This document shows, piece after piece, positions 46,193 through 56,418 of a stretch of DNA of 64,000 nucleotides. Each line of letters opens with the position of its first letter. Position 1 is the first letter of the stretch. Location: contig NZ_LJIZ01000011.1 of the NCBI RefSeq assembly GCF_001420605.1, forward strand, positions 1-64,000. The letters are read 5' to 3'. The stretch is from Bacillus sp. FJAT-25509. GTDB taxonomy: Bacteria; Bacillota; Bacilli; Bacillales; Bacillaceae_G. Position numbers and translations under genes: made by a program. The notes beneath the pieces are model-generated. The model saw nothing but the letters and a program-made list of their open reading frames with translations. It ran no database searches and was not told the DNA's origin.

Positions 46193-46432
46193 TTAAAATA
46201 AATTTACGATCGCCTGACAAAAGAAAAATATCGAAGCATAAAAGCAAGTAATAATAATACTTGCTTTTCTTGTGTTTCCAACGTATTTTGCAATTAGATA
46301 AAGCTGGTAAAAGAATACTAGAAACAATATGACTTTAGAATATATTTGATCCCTTTTCGACAAGAATAAAACAAATGAAAATCCTACCCAAAATAGTTGA
46401 TGAATCATTAATACTATTAGTTGTTTTCGCAT
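46193..46432 (-). CDS. small three-TM membrane protein
   Basis: A 79-aa hydrophobic protein with three predicted TM helices and basic connecting loops (LSKRDQIY, NTRKAS). ATG 46432 follows GGGAG by about 7 bases, and a longer frame starts at 46447. The stop is directly against that of the convergent DUF1885-like gene. I recognise no family, and a strong minus-strand terminator lies about 75 bases upstream. Confidence 0.5.
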   Translation of the reverse strand: MRKQLIVLMIHQLFWVGFSFVLFLSKRDQIYSKVILFLVFFYQLYLIAKYVGNTRKASIIITCFYASIFFFCQAIVNLF

Positions 46433-46510
46433 CAATACTCCCACCAATCAATCATCAAATACTAGAAAGTTTGTTTTTTAAACGTTATGCTAGACATGCT
46501 TTAATCATGC

Positions 46511-46538
46511 AAAAAAACCTCCTAACAAATAGGAGGTT
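46511..46538 (-). terminator. strong minus-strand terminator in the pdhD-46432 gap
   Basis: AACCTCCT/AGGAGGTT stem followed by seven T. It cannot be the pdhD terminator, which lies at 46779-46807, so it belongs to a separate short element or transcript. Confidence 0.75.
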
Positions 46539-46680
46539 GCAGACAATCTTTCTCTTCGTTATTTTGCCAGCACTCAGCTTTGAATGTATTAATGGTTAAC
46601 TTAACTCAAAACGAACTAAATATGGCGTATTAAATGTGTAAGGAGCGTATTTTAAAGTAATCAAATGCAGAAAAACTTCC
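46539..46680 (-). pseudogene. degenerate short coding-like element
   Basis: On the minus strand an open stretch containing YAPYTFNTPYLVRFELS ends at a stop. A second frame continues with NTFKAECWQNNEEKDC and ends at the hairpin at 46511-46538. The two would join after a single-base indel. I associate this peptide pair with a small, repeatedly annotated sequence in B. cereus-group genomes; this is memory, not a search. Confidence 0.3.
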
Positions 46681-46778
46681 TATACTTTGAAATTTTTCAT
46701 TTGTATATAGAGACTATCTCGCACAAGAATTGGATTTTAACTAAATTACTTTTTAATTCATACGCTCATTTCCAAAAT

Positions 46779-46807
46779 AAAAAGACCTTCAATTTAATGA
46801 AGGTCTT
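46779..46807 (-). terminator. pdh operon terminator
   Basis: AGACCTTCA/TGAAGGTCT stem with a T-rich tail on the minus strand, after pdhD. Confidence 0.88.
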
Positions 46808-46836
46808 CTTTATTTAGATCATTTTTTAAAGAAGAA

Positions 46837-48249
46837 TTATTTAAGAATGTGGATTGGATGACCCATCGCTAATTCTGCAGCTTCCATTGAGATTTCACCT
46901 AATGTTGGGTGAGCATGAATTGTTTGAGCAATATCCTCAACGCTCATGCAAGCTTCAATTGCAAGACCAAGCTCAGAAATGATATCTGATGCATTTACAC
47001 CTGCAACTTGAGCACCAACTAGTACTCCATCTTCTTTACGAGAAACTAATTGTACGAATCCATCAGTTGAATTTAGAGATAATGCGCGACCATTTCCACC
47101 GAATGGGAATTTTGCTACACTAACAGCTAATCCTTCTTCATCTGCTTGTTTTTTAGTATAACCAACAGTTGCTAATTCTGGATCAGTAAATACTACTGCA
47201 GGAATTGCTAAGTATTCGATTTGACTTGACATACCACTGATTGCCTCAGCAGCAACTTTACCTTCATAAGAAGCTTTGTGTGCTAATGGAGGACCAGCAA
47301 TTACGTCACCAATTGCGTAAATATTATTAATTGTTGTACGAGCTTGTTTATCAGTAGAAATTACACCACGTTCGTTAATTTCAACACCAACATTTTCTAA
47401 GCCCATGTCACGAGAGTTCGGGAAACGTCCAACTGTTACTAATACGTAATCAGCTTCGATTTCTTTCATTTCGCCATTTGTTTCGAATTTAACTGTAACG
47501 CCATCTGCAGTTTCTTCAACGCCTTTACCGAACGCTTTCGTTACGATATCAACATTACCTTTTTTCTTTAATCCACGTTTAACAATTGAACTCATAGATT
47601 TTTCGAAACCATTTAAGATTTCGTCACCAGCTTCAAGAATTGTTACATGTGTACCAAAGTTAGCATAAGCAGTACCTAATTCCATACCAATATAGCCGCC
47701 ACCAATAACAACTAATTTTTTAGGAATTTCAGGTAAGTTTAATGCTCCTGTTGAATCGATTACACGGTTGCTCCATTTGAAACCTGGGATTTCGATTGGA
47801 GTTGAACCTGTTGCGATGATCGCATTGTTAAAAGTATAAGTTTGAGCTGACTCTTCAGTGATTACACGAAGAGTGTTAGCATCATTAAAGTAAGCTTCAC
47901 CTTTAATAACTTCAACTTTGTTACCTTTTAATAAACCAGCTACACCGCCAGTTAATTTATTAACAACACTGCTTTTCCAAGCTTGAACTTTTGTAAAATC
48001 AACTTTTACATTTTCTGCTGTAATACCGATATCTTCAGAATGCTTAGCTGTTTCATAACGGTGACCAGCTGTAATTAATGCTTTTGAAGGAATACAACCT
48101 ACGTTTAAACATACTCCGCCAAGATTTCCTTTTTCAATAACAGCAACTTTTTGTCCAAGTTGTGCTGCACGAATTGCTGCAACATAACCACCAGGACCGG
48201 CACCGATAACGACCGTATCTAGTTCAATTGCAAAATCTCCTACTACCAT
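46837..48249 (-). CDS. pdhD: dihydrolipoyl dehydrogenase PdhD (E3)
   Basis: A 470-aa flavoprotein that reoxidises the dihydrolipoyl group of E2 with NAD+. The FAD Rossmann motif is [13 protein letters not shown]; the redox disulfide is [13 protein letters not shown]; the NAD-binding motif is [10 protein letters not shown]; the C-terminal HAHPTLGE holds the active-site His-Glu. It is the last gene of pdhABCD, 5 bp after pdhC. It probably also serves the 2-oxoglutarate dehydrogenase. Confidence 0.98.
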   Translation of the reverse strand: MVVGDFAIELDTVVIGAGPGGYVAAIRAAQLGQKVAVIEKGNLGGVCLNVGCIPSKALITAGHRYETAKHSEDIGITAENVKVDFTKVQAWKSSVVNKLTGGVAGLLKGNKVEVIKGEAYFNDANTLRVITEESAQTYTFNNAIIATGSTPIEIPGFKWSNRVIDSTGALNLPEIPKKLVVIGGGYIGMELGTAYANFGTHVTILEAGDEILNGFEKSMSSIVKRGLKKKGNVDIVTKAFGKGVEETADGVTVKFETNGEMKEIEADYVLVTVGRFPNSRDMGLENVGVEINERGVISTDKQARTTINNIYAIGDVIAGPPLAHKASYEGKVAAEAISGMSSQIEYLAIPAVVFTDPELATVGYTKKQADEEGLAVSVAKFPFGGNGRALSLNSTDGFVQLVSRKEDGVLVGAQVAGVNASDIISELGLAIEACMSVEDIAQTIHAHPTLGEISMEAAELAMGHPIHILK

Positions 48250-48254
48250 TTATC

Positions 48255-49622
48255 TTACGCCTCCATTAATAATAATTCTGGATCATTTAATAATCGTTTA
48301 ATATGGTTTAAAGCGTTTTGAGCAGTTGCACCATCGATAATACGGTGGTCAAAGCTTAAAGATAACGCTAATACTGGAGCAACTACGATTTCTCCATTTA
48401 ATACTACTGGTTTTTCAGCAATACGACCAATACCTAAAATAGCTACTTCAGGGTGGTTAATTACTGGAGTAAACCATTGTCCACCAGCTGAACCGATATT
48501 TGTGATTGTGCATGTAGCACCTTTCATTTCTGCAGGAGCTAATTTACCATCGCGAGCTTTAGTAGCTAATTCATTAATTTCAGCAGAAATTGAGAAGATC
48601 GCTTTACGATCAGCATCTTTAACAACTGGTACTAATAAACCTTTATCAGTATCTGCAGCAATACCAATGTTATAGTAATGTTTGTGTACGATTTCGCTAG
48701 TAGCATCATCGATCGATGTATTTAAAGCTGGGAATTTACGTAATGCAGAAGTTAAAGCTTTAACAACATAAGGTAAGAATGTTAATTTGATACCTTGTGC
48801 AGCTGCAACATCTTTATATTTTTTACGGCTAGCAACTAGTTTAGCTACATCTACTTCATCCATTAATGTTACGTGAGGAGCAGTATGTTTAGAGTTAACC
48901 ATTGCTTTAGCGATTGCTTTACGAATTCCACTCATTTTTTCACGAGTTTCAGGATATGCTCCTTCTGGAATTGGCATAGCTTTAGGAGCTTCTTGTGTAG
49001 CAGCTGGAGCTTCTGTTACAACTTCAACAGCAACTTCTGTTTGTGCTGCAGCAGCTGGTGCTACTCCACCTAATAAGAATGCATCTACGTCTTGTTTTGT
49101 TACACGGCCATTTTTACCTGAGCCTGGTACAATACGTAAATCTACGTTTTTCTCACGAGCATATTTACGTACAGATGGCATTGCAATTACATGAGCTTTT
49201 GGTTCAATTGCAGCAACAGGTGATAGTGGTGCAGCATCTGTTTTTGGTTCACTTTGCTCATAAGATTCTTGTACTTTTGCTTGTACTGCTTCAGCAGCTT
49301 CTGGTACTGGTGTAGTAGTTGGAGCTTCTTCAGCATGTTGTCCTTTGAAGCTAATGTTTTCATAACCAGGTGCATCTAAACGTACTAATACGTCACCAAC
49401 AACTGCAACTGTTCCTTCTGAAACTAATACTTCTAATACTTTCCCTTTTACAGGTGATGGAATTTCTACTACTGATTTATCATTTTGAACTTCACAAATG
49501 ATATCATCTTCATTTACTTCGTCCCCTGCTTTAATAAACCATTTTACAATTTCACCTTCGTGAATACCTTCACCGATATCTGGTAATCTAAATTCAAATA
49601 GACTTGCCACTGAGTTTGACAC
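48255..49622 (-). CDS. pdhC: dihydrolipoamide acetyltransferase PdhC (E2)
   Basis: The 455-aa core of the pyruvate dehydrogenase complex. One N-terminal lipoyl domain (about 8-84) carries the lipoyl Lys in [13 protein letters not shown]. An Ala/Pro/Glu-rich linker follows, then a peripheral subunit-binding domain (about 145-180; [12 protein letters not shown]) and a catalytic acetyltransferase domain ending with [10 protein letters not shown] (active-site His). GTG 49622 follows GGAGGT. Confidence 0.97.
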   Translation of the reverse strand: MSNSVASLFEFRLPDIGEGIHEGEIVKWFIKAGDEVNEDDIICEVQNDKSVVEIPSPVKGKVLEVLVSEGTVAVVGDVLVRLDAPGYENISFKGQHAEEAPTTTPVPEAAEAVQAKVQESYEQSEPKTDAAPLSPVAAIEPKAHVIAMPSVRKYAREKNVDLRIVPGSGKNGRVTKQDVDAFLLGGVAPAAAAQTEVAVEVVTEAPAATQEAPKAMPIPEGAYPETREKMSGIRKAIAKAMVNSKHTAPHVTLMDEVDVAKLVASRKKYKDVAAAQGIKLTFLPYVVKALTSALRKFPALNTSIDDATSEIVHKHYYNIGIAADTDKGLLVPVVKDADRKAIFSISAEINELATKARDGKLAPAEMKGATCTITNIGSAGGQWFTPVINHPEVAILGIGRIAEKPVVLNGEIVVAPVLALSLSFDHRIIDGATAQNALNHIKRLLNDPELLLMEA

Positions 49623-49682
49623 AGATTTCTACCTCCGAACAAAGTTAAATTAATTTTTTAAAATATTTTATCTATAATGTAA

Positions 49683-49715
49683 GAAAGGTATTGATGAATT
49701 CATCAAATACCTTTC
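49683..49715. promoter_or_regulatory. strong intercistronic hairpin between pdhB and pdhC
   Basis: GAAAGGTATT...AATACCTTTC around a GATGAATTCATC inner palindrome, in the only long gap of the operon (116 bp). On the minus strand no T run follows, so mRNA processing or stabilisation is more likely than termination. Confidence 0.6.
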
Positions 49716-49738
49716 ACTATTTTTTGTTATAAACTAAA

Positions 49739-50716
49739 TTAGAAGTTTAAAACTTTTTGAATACCTTCAACTACATCTTTATGGTTTGGTAACCATACTG
49801 TTTCCGCTTCTGAGAATGGGTAAACAGTATCAGCTGCAGTAATACGTAAAACTGGTGCTTCTAATGAAAGGATACAACGATCATTAATTTCAGCAACAAT
49901 ATTTGCAGCAATACCAGCTTGTTTTTGTGCTTCTTGTACAACAACAGCACGGCCAGTTTTCTCAACAGATGCAACGATTGCAGCAGTATCTAATGGATGA
50001 ACAGTACGTAAGTCAACAACTTCTACTGATACTCCGTCTTTTTCTAATTCTTCAGCAGCTTTTAATGCAGCGTGAACCATTGCACCATAAGCAAATACTG
50101 ATACATCTTTACCTTCGCGTTTAACATCCGCTTTACCTAATTCGATAGTGTACTCGCCTTCAGGTACATCTTCACGGAATGAACGGTATAATTTCATGTG
50201 CTCTAAATAGATAACAGGGTCATTATCACGAATAGATGAAATTAAAAGACCTTTAGCATCTTTAGGTGTTGATGGAATAACTACTTTTAAACCAGGAGTT
50301 TGAGCCATTAATCCTTCTAAACTATCCGCGTGCATTTCTGGTGTATGAACACCACCACCAAATGGTGAACGGAAAGTAATTGGTGAAGTAAAACGACCGC
50401 TTGTACGGTAACGCATACGTGCTGCTTGACCAGCGATTGAGTCCATGATTTCGAATAAGAATCCGAAGAATTGGATTTCTGCTACTGGACGGAAACCTTC
50501 AATTCCAAGACCGATTGCTAATCCACCGATACCTGATTCAGCAAGCGGTGTATCGAATATACGTTGCTCACCGAATTCTGCTTGTAAACCTTCAGTTGCA
50601 CGGAATACACCACCGTTTACTCCAACGTCCTCACCAAATACTACTACAGTAGGATCGTTCTTCATTTCAACGCGTAATGCATCTGTGATAGCTTGAATCA
50701 TTGTCATTTGCGCCAT
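49739..50716 (-). CDS. pdhB: pyruvate dehydrogenase E1 component subunit beta PdhB
   Basis: A 325-aa transketolase-like beta subunit. It has [15 protein letters not shown], the [12 protein letters not shown] region that contacts thiamine pyrophosphate, and the C-terminal transketolase domain ([13 protein letters not shown]). It pairs with PdhA to decarboxylate pyruvate and acetylate the E2 lipoyl group. Its start lies only three bases past the pdhA stop. Confidence 0.98.
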   Translation of the reverse strand: MAQMTMIQAITDALRVEMKNDPTVVVFGEDVGVNGGVFRATEGLQAEFGEQRIFDTPLAESGIGGLAIGLGIEGFRPVAEIQFFGFLFEIMDSIAGQAARMRYRTSGRFTSPITFRSPFGGGVHTPEMHADSLEGLMAQTPGLKVVIPSTPKDAKGLLISSIRDNDPVIYLEHMKLYRSFREDVPEGEYTIELGKADVKREGKDVSVFAYGAMVHAALKAAEELEKDGVSVEVVDLRTVHPLDTAAIVASVEKTGRAVVVQEAQKQAGIAANIVAEINDRCILSLEAPVLRITAADTVYPFSEAETVWLPNHKDVVEGIQKVLNF

Positions 50717-50719
50717 GAC

Positions 50720-51892
<1,173 letters not shown>

Positions 51893-51961
51893 TTAATTAT
51901 GGAGGATTTATTTTCTTTATCCATCATGTGTATTTTCTTAAGAGTAATTACAAGCAACTTG

Positions 51962-52060
51962 TACTTATAATTAAAATCTGTACTTATACTATTCGTGTAT
52001 TACACTAGTACAACATTGAACACTAGTACAGTTTATAACACGTTCATAAACTCGTCAAAT
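51962..52060 (-). promoter_or_regulatory. pdh promoter region with two pairs of direct repeats
   Basis: A candidate promoter on the minus strand is TTGACG (52055-52060), 15 nt, TGTTATAAA (extended -10, 52034-52039 core). ACACTAGTAC occurs twice at the predicted start of transcription (52004-52013 and 52022-52031). TGTACTTATA occurs twice further into the leader (51962-51971 and 51981-51990). The rest of the 390-bp ykyA-pdhA gap shows nothing else. Confidence 0.5.
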
Positions 52061-52264
52061 ATTTTGTTGTATTATTTTATTCATGATTTTTCGGAAAATT
52101 CGTCACAAAATTTCTACCCTGTACTACCTTTGAAACAGCAATCTGTTATACAATAACAGAAACTCTTTTAAATTATACTCAAATAGCTAAAAACGGATTT
52201 TTTTTATCATAAATTCCAAACTGTACTACAACGATTTTTGTTTAGTAATTCTAGTCCTATTGTG

Positions 52265-52912
52265 TTATTTACCATATTTTTCATATATGTCTTTTTGTAA
52301 ATTATTTAATTTTTGAGTATAAAGATTTAATTGATCATTATATTTAATGACATCTTTATAAATGTGATTTGTATCCTTTGTCTCACTCTTTACATTTTTT
52401 AAATCAACTTTTTTCTGCGATAATAAGTTATAAATTGAAAGATCCGTTTCCATTGCATCTTTATATTTTGAATTCAATTTATCGTATAAGTCGGTTCTTT
52501 CTCTCCATGTTTTTATAAAGTTATTAACTTCATTTCGAAACTGTTCATCCTTCGTTTCAATATTTATTGTTTGAAGTTCTTTAATTTTTATGTCAATATC
52601 GTGAATTAATTTTGACTCCCCGTTAACCCGTTCTTTCCGTTCATTTAACAAATTGATTGCTTGTTTAGCCGCCTCTTGTCTTTTATTTACTTCGCTGATT
52701 TTATATAAATAAATTTTTTCATAATACTCCAATTCTTTTACTTCCAGTTTTTGAATACCTTCTCCAGCTTTTTGAAATTTTTGTTCCATTTCTGCAATTT
52801 CAGCTAGTTGATTTATAACTAAATTCTTTTGTTTTGCTTGAGAAGTACAACCCGAACAAAAGATAAAGAGTATACTTATTACTAGCAATAGAGAATTGAA
52901 TTTTTTATACAT
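52265..52912 (-). CDS. ykyA: YkyA family lipoprotein
   Basis: A 215-aa lipoprotein. A signal peptide (MYKKFNSLLLVISILFIF) is followed by the lipobox CSGC, then an all-helical, coiled-coil-rich, Lys/Glu-rich domain. The family is annotated as a putative cell-wall-binding lipoprotein, and in B. subtilis it also lies directly upstream of pdhA. Its role is unknown. ATG 52912 is chosen because the signal peptide begins there. Confidence 0.88.
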   Translation of the reverse strand: MYKKFNSLLLVISILFIFCSGCTSQAKQKNLVINQLAEIAEMEQKFQKAGEGIQKLEVKELEYYEKIYLYKISEVNKRQEAAKQAINLLNERKERVNGESKLIHDIDIKIKELQTINIETKDEQFRNEVNNFIKTWRERTDLYDKLNSKYKDAMETDLSIYNLLSQKKVDLKNVKSETKDTNHIYKDVIKYNDQLNLYTQKLNNLQKDIYEKYGK

Positions 52913-53074
52913 AATTTCACCCAATTTTTTTCATTATTATTTCCATGTTGCATCTTTTCAGACTTTTTATACGTCCTAAAAAATAATCTGGTCACATACC
53001 CACACACTTTATGTAGTTTTTCATAATTTGTAGTATCCGCTATATGCGGAAACAGTTTAAAGGGAGGTTATTAT

Positions 53075-53218
53075 ATGTACGGTTACGGATACGGTGGAAA
53101 AGGTGGATACCCTGGTTATGGTTACGGCGGCGGATGCGGTTGCGGTTACGGCGGTTTCGCATTAATCGTTGTTCTATTCATTTTATTAATTATCGTTGGT
53201 GCAGCTTTCGTTTTATAA
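53075..53218 (+). CDS. YjcZ-family small sporulation protein
   Basis: A 47-aa protein. The first half is a Gly/Tyr-rich repeat stretch ([18 protein letters not shown]) with two Cys (GCGCG), and the second half is one TM helix ([18 protein letters not shown]). This is the layout of the YjcZ/SscA-type peptides of Bacillus that are expressed during sporulation. AAGGGAGGT, an ideal ribosome-binding site, precedes ATG. Confidence 0.88.
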   Translation: MYGYGYGGKGGYPGYGYGGGCGCGYGGFALIVVLFILLIIVGAAFVL

Positions 53219-53407
53219 TTCACACTAGTAAGCCTCTATTATTAATGTATAACCACAAACTTTAAGGGGCGATATTTTATCGCTCCTTTTTCCATTCTAT
53301 TGACTTGTGACTGACAATTTAAAAAAGATTTGTTAGACTAAATTAATAATACTAGTGAATAGTACATACTTATATTTAGGAAATATTAAGACAGGAGTGA
53401 AATTCAT

Positions 53408-53965
53408 TTGATTACAATGAAAGATATAATTCGAGAAGGCGACCCTAGATTAAGGGAAATCTCGAGTGAAGTAAGCTTACCTCCATCTGCTGAGGATATT
53501 AATTTAGCTAATTCATTATTAGAGTATGTTATAAATAGTCAGAATCCAGAAATAACTGCCGAATACGGTTTACGATCAGGTATCGGCTTAGCCGCACCAC
53601 AAATTGGAATTCTTAAAAGAGCAATAGGAGTTCATGTTACTGACTTACAAGGTAATTTATTTAGTTATGCATTATTAAATCCTAAAATTGTAAGTCATTC
53701 TGTTGAGGAAGTTTATTTATCAGGTGGTGAAGGCTGCTTATCTGTTGATCGTGATGTTCCTGGATATGTTCCACGTTATGCAAGAATAACAGTTACTGGC
53801 TATGACACGAGAATAGGAGAAGTAAAAATCCGTTTAAAAGGTTTACCAGCAATTTGCTTCCAGCATGAAATTGACCATCTAAATGGAGTAATGTTTTATG
53901 ATCGTATTAATAAAACAAACCCTTTTTCTCCTCCAGAAGGAGCTTCACCTTTAGAGAGGAATTAA
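53408..53965 (+). CDS. def: peptide deformylase
   Basis: A 185-aa Fe/Zn hydrolase that removes the formyl group from nascent proteins. All three motifs are present: GIGLAAPQIG, EGCLSVD (metal Cys) and QHEIDHLNG (two metal His and the catalytic Glu). TTG 53408 gives MITMKDI as in B. subtilis YkrB (DefB) and follows AGGAG. Synteny with ykrA and ykyA agrees. Confidence 0.96.
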   Translation: MITMKDIIREGDPRLREISSEVSLPPSAEDINLANSLLEYVINSQNPEITAEYGLRSGIGLAAPQIGILKRAIGVHVTDLQGNLFSYALLNPKIVSHSVEEVYLSGGEGCLSVDRDVPGYVPRYARITVTGYDTRIGEVKIRLKGLPAICFQHEIDHLNGVMFYDRINKTNPFSPPEGASPLERN

Positions 53966-53998
53966 AAAAGAGCGATTGGAAAACCAATCGCTCTTTTT
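53965..53998 (+). terminator. def terminator
   Basis: A perfect 15-bp stem, AAAAAGAGCGATTGG/CCAATCGCTCTTTTT, overlapping the end of def and abutting repeat copy B. Confidence 0.92.
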
Positions 53999-54127
53999 AG
54001 ACTGCTGACAAACGCTCGCTTTCTTCGTTGCTTCGCCTGTTGAGGGGGGCTCATTACCGTTAAAAGTAACTCCGCTACTCACCAGGCTTCGCGCCTCGAA
54101 AGACAAGCGCTTGCAGTCAGTCTAAAA
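53996..54127. repeat. 132-bp dispersed repeat, copy B
   Basis: An inverted copy of 43801-43932, with ends TTTAGACTG and CAGTCTAAAA. It directly abuts the def terminator on one side and the end of ykrA on the other. Main differences from copy A are in the central part (a run of G at about 54044-54050 and TTAAAAGTAA). Confidence 0.85.
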
Positions 54128-54156
54128 TTCATGTTTTTGTAATTTGTCTAACATAC

Positions 54157-54930
54157 TTAAAGAAGTCCGGCCCATTTTAAACCGTTTAAAATTCCATCTT
54201 CATCAACATTCGTTGTAATATGATTAGCTAATTTTTTAAGTGGATCTACTGCATTCCCCATGGCGATACCCGTACCTACTTTTTCGATCATTTCTAAATC
54301 ATTTAATCCGTCACCAAATGCGATTACATTTTGCATATCAAATCCAAGATGGTTTACCATTTGAAGTATTCCATTCGCTTTAGAACCTCCAACTGGTAAG
54401 ACATCTGACGAATATTCATGCCAGCGAATAAAATTAAAATCATTAAATCCATTTGTTAATGATGGCTCTTGATGCTCCTCGCAGAAAAGTAATACTTGGT
54501 AAATTTCACGATTATGATAAAAATCATGCTGAACTTCAGGATGTTGCATTCTAATCGATGTCATTGCTTCTTTTATATGAGGATGTGAATCAATTGACGC
54601 TCTCATTGTCTCATTATTTAAATAAATAAGCGGTATACTTAGTTCTTTTGCTTTTTGAGTAAATTGGTGAAGTTGTTCTGGATGTAGAGCATGTTTGTGA
54701 ATAGCTTCACCTTCAAATTCAGCATATTGCCCATTTAAGCTTACAAAACTATTTATATTTAACTCTTCACGAATTTCTTTAAACATGAATGGCGCACGAC
54801 CAGTTGCAATCGCTACGTGGATATCTCTATTTTGAAGTTCCGAAATTGCGTTCTTTGTACTTTCCGGAATTACTTTATCATGATTTAAAATCGTTCCATC
54901 AATATCAAAAAAAACGATTGGTTTAGTCAT
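54157..54930 (-). CDS. ykrA: Cof-type HAD-IIB phosphatase YkrA
   Basis: A 257-aa haloacid dehalogenase. The nucleophile is in FFDIDGTIL; motif II is AIATGRAP; motif III/IV is in GSKANGILQMV and AFGDGLNDLEMI. The C2 cap indicates small phosphosugar or cofactor substrates; the exact one is unknown. It is separated from the DMT transporter by 15 bases on the same strand. Confidence 0.92.
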   Translation of the reverse strand: MTKPIVFFDIDGTILNHDKVIPESTKNAISELQNRDIHVAIATGRAPFMFKEIREELNINSFVSLNGQYAEFEGEAIHKHALHPEQLHQFTQKAKELSIPLIYLNNETMRASIDSHPHIKEAMTSIRMQHPEVQHDFYHNREIYQVLLFCEEHQEPSLTNGFNDFNFIRWHEYSSDVLPVGGSKANGILQMVNHLGFDMQNVIAFGDGLNDLEMIEKVGTGIAMGNAVDPLKKLANHITTNVDEDGILNGLKWAGLL

Positions 54931-54945
54931 ATTATTCTCTCCTCA

Positions 54946-55854
54946 CTAAGACGCTGCATTTGCTTTTGAATTATTCATTTTTGACTTCTGTTTACTATTC
55001 GTAATAAATACTCCAAGAAGTACGATTAATAGCCCCAAAATCATTTTGAAAGATAAAGGTTCGTTTAAAAAGAAAAATCCCCAAATAGAAGCAAATACAG
55101 GTACTATATAAGTAACCATTGTTGCAAATTCTGCACTTCCCTCTTTAACCATATAATAAAATAATAAATATGCCAACCCCGAACATATAACGCCTAGTCC
55201 AAACACACCACTAAAAACTTCAAAATTAACAAATGGTTTTATTGTGCCCTTCCCTAAAACGACCATATAAATAAAGCCGATTACACCAGAAATACCTAAG
55301 GTTAAAAATGAAACAATCAATACATCAATTTTTTGTAAATACTTTTTAGTTAGATGTGAACCAAGTCCATAACAAAAAGTAACAAATAACATTAATAGTG
55401 AATAAATTATATTATCGGAGAAAATTGTTGATGGATTAAGATTCATCATTATCATAACTCCAACGATCCCTACCATAAGTCCAATCCATTGTTTTCTATG
55501 AATTTTTTGAGAAAAGAAAAAGTATCCAATAATAAGTGTTGCAATTGGCGTAAAAGCATTTAATACTGCCGCTTGATTACTTTGTAGATGGGTCTCACTA
55601 AAAGATAAAAAAAGCCACGGTATTGCATGATTAAATAATGAGATCGCAATAATTAATCCCATTTTCGGTAAATTTTTATAATCAATCTTTACCTTTTTAA
55701 TTAACATAATAATTAATAATGTCATAGCACCAAAGAAACAGCGATAAAATACAATTGCTTCTGGCCCCATATCGTTTAAAAGGAGCTTAATAAATAAAAA
55801 AGATGTACTCCAAATAATACTTAATAAAAACAAGGCTGCATATAACTTCTTCAC
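54946..55854 (-). CDS. EamA/DMT family transporter
   Basis: A 302-aa ten-TM protein with two EamA repeats (about 5-135 and 150-285). The N-terminus LSIIWSTSFLFIKLLL and the ATMVTYIVPVFASIWGFFFL of the second repeat are typical. It is probably a metabolite exporter, substrate unknown. It is co-oriented with ykrA, and an operon is likely. It is not part of the B. subtilis arrangement at this locus. Confidence 0.9.
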   Translation of the reverse strand: MKKLYAALFLLSIIWSTSFLFIKLLLNDMGPEAIVFYRCFFGAMTLLIIMLIKKVKIDYKNLPKMGLIIAISLFNHAIPWLFLSFSETHLQSNQAAVLNAFTPIATLIIGYFFFSQKIHRKQWIGLMVGIVGVMIMMNLNPSTIFSDNIIYSLLMLFVTFCYGLGSHLTKKYLQKIDVLIVSFLTLGISGVIGFIYMVVLGKGTIKPFVNFEVFSGVFGLGVICSGLAYLLFYYMVKEGSAEFATMVTYIVPVFASIWGFFFLNEPLSFKMILGLLIVLLGVFITNSKQKSKMNNSKANAAS

Positions 55855-56008
55855 TTTCTTCTCCCCTTAACTTTAAGATATCCTCTATTTTAACTGCTTT
55901 TCTGAATATATTGAATGAAAATGTTTTTTCGAACAATACTACATTTAAATATACTATGTCCGTGTTCTCTACATATAAGTTTAATTTCATGTCTTGGAGG
56001 TAAAACTA

Positions 56009-56107
56009 ATGTTACGTAAACTTAGAAAAAAATTAAAAAAACGGCTAAAACAATTTTTGAAAAAGAAGAAATATATCTCAATAATTTCAAATTTTTTTTT
56101 AAAATGA
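56009..56107 (+). CDS. possible 32-aa strongly basic peptide
   Basis: ATG 56009 has GGAGG eight bases upstream and opens 32 codons to TGA. The first 21 residues are almost only Lys, Arg and Leu (LRKLRKKLKKRLKQFLKKKK) and would form a cationic amphipathic helix. The tail is hydrophobic (ISIISNFFL). It lies alone in the 350-bp gap before rpoY. The region is very A-rich, so a chance Lys-rich frame is a real alternative. Confidence 0.35.
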   Translation: MLRKLRKKLKKRLKQFLKKKKYISIISNFFLK

Positions 56108-56152
56108 CCGTATTTTAGGTAATCTTCAATAAAAAGAATGAAAATATATAGA

Positions 56153-56185
56153 AAATCACTTATAATATTGAGAAGATAGTGATTT
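56153..56185 (+). promoter_or_regulatory. hairpin/-10 region of the rpoY-rnjA unit
   Basis: AAATCACT (56153-56160) and AGTGATTT (56178-56185) form an 8-bp inverted repeat around a TATAAT (56161-56165 plus the preceding base). It lies directly before the AAGGAGAG ribosome-binding site of rpoY. It could be the promoter, a 5'-end structure, or both. Confidence 0.4.
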
Positions 56186-56202
56186 GACAAGGAGAGATTT
56201 AA

Positions 56203-56415
56203 ATGATTTTTAAAGTATACTATCAGGAATTACCATTAGAGGTACCTGTAAGAGAAAAAACTAAAACAGTTTATGTAGAAGCAGACAGTGAAAGAGAAGT
56301 TCGTGCGAAATTATTACCTTTCAATTATAATATTGAGCTTGTTCAAGCTTTAACCGGTGCTCATCTTGAATTCGAAAAACAAAGTGAAAGCTTTAAAATT
56401 TTGGAGCTAGCGTAA
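56203..56415 (+). CDS. rpoY: RNA polymerase epsilon subunit RpoY (YkzG)
   Basis: A 70-aa small accessory subunit of RNA polymerase in Firmicutes. The start [20 protein letters not shown] and the [20 protein letters not shown] core are diagnostic. It binds near the beta' jaw and is structurally like phage Gp2. It is encoded 3 bp upstream of rnjA, the conserved arrangement. Confidence 0.95.
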   Translation: MIFKVYYQELPLEVPVREKTKTVYVEADSEREVRAKLLPFNYNIELVQALTGAHLEFEKQSESFKILELA

Positions 56416-56418
56416 TTT

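Noticed and set aside
46193-46447. GTG/ATG start at 46447 for the three-TM protein
   Set aside because: No ribosome-binding site at that codon; the ATG at 46432 is correctly spaced from GGGAG.
53044-53265. 73-aa Arg-rich frame overlapping the YjcZ-like gene
   Set aside because: An alternative frame of the Gly/Tyr codon repeats; the 47-aa YjcZ frame has the ideal ribosome-binding site and a TM helix.
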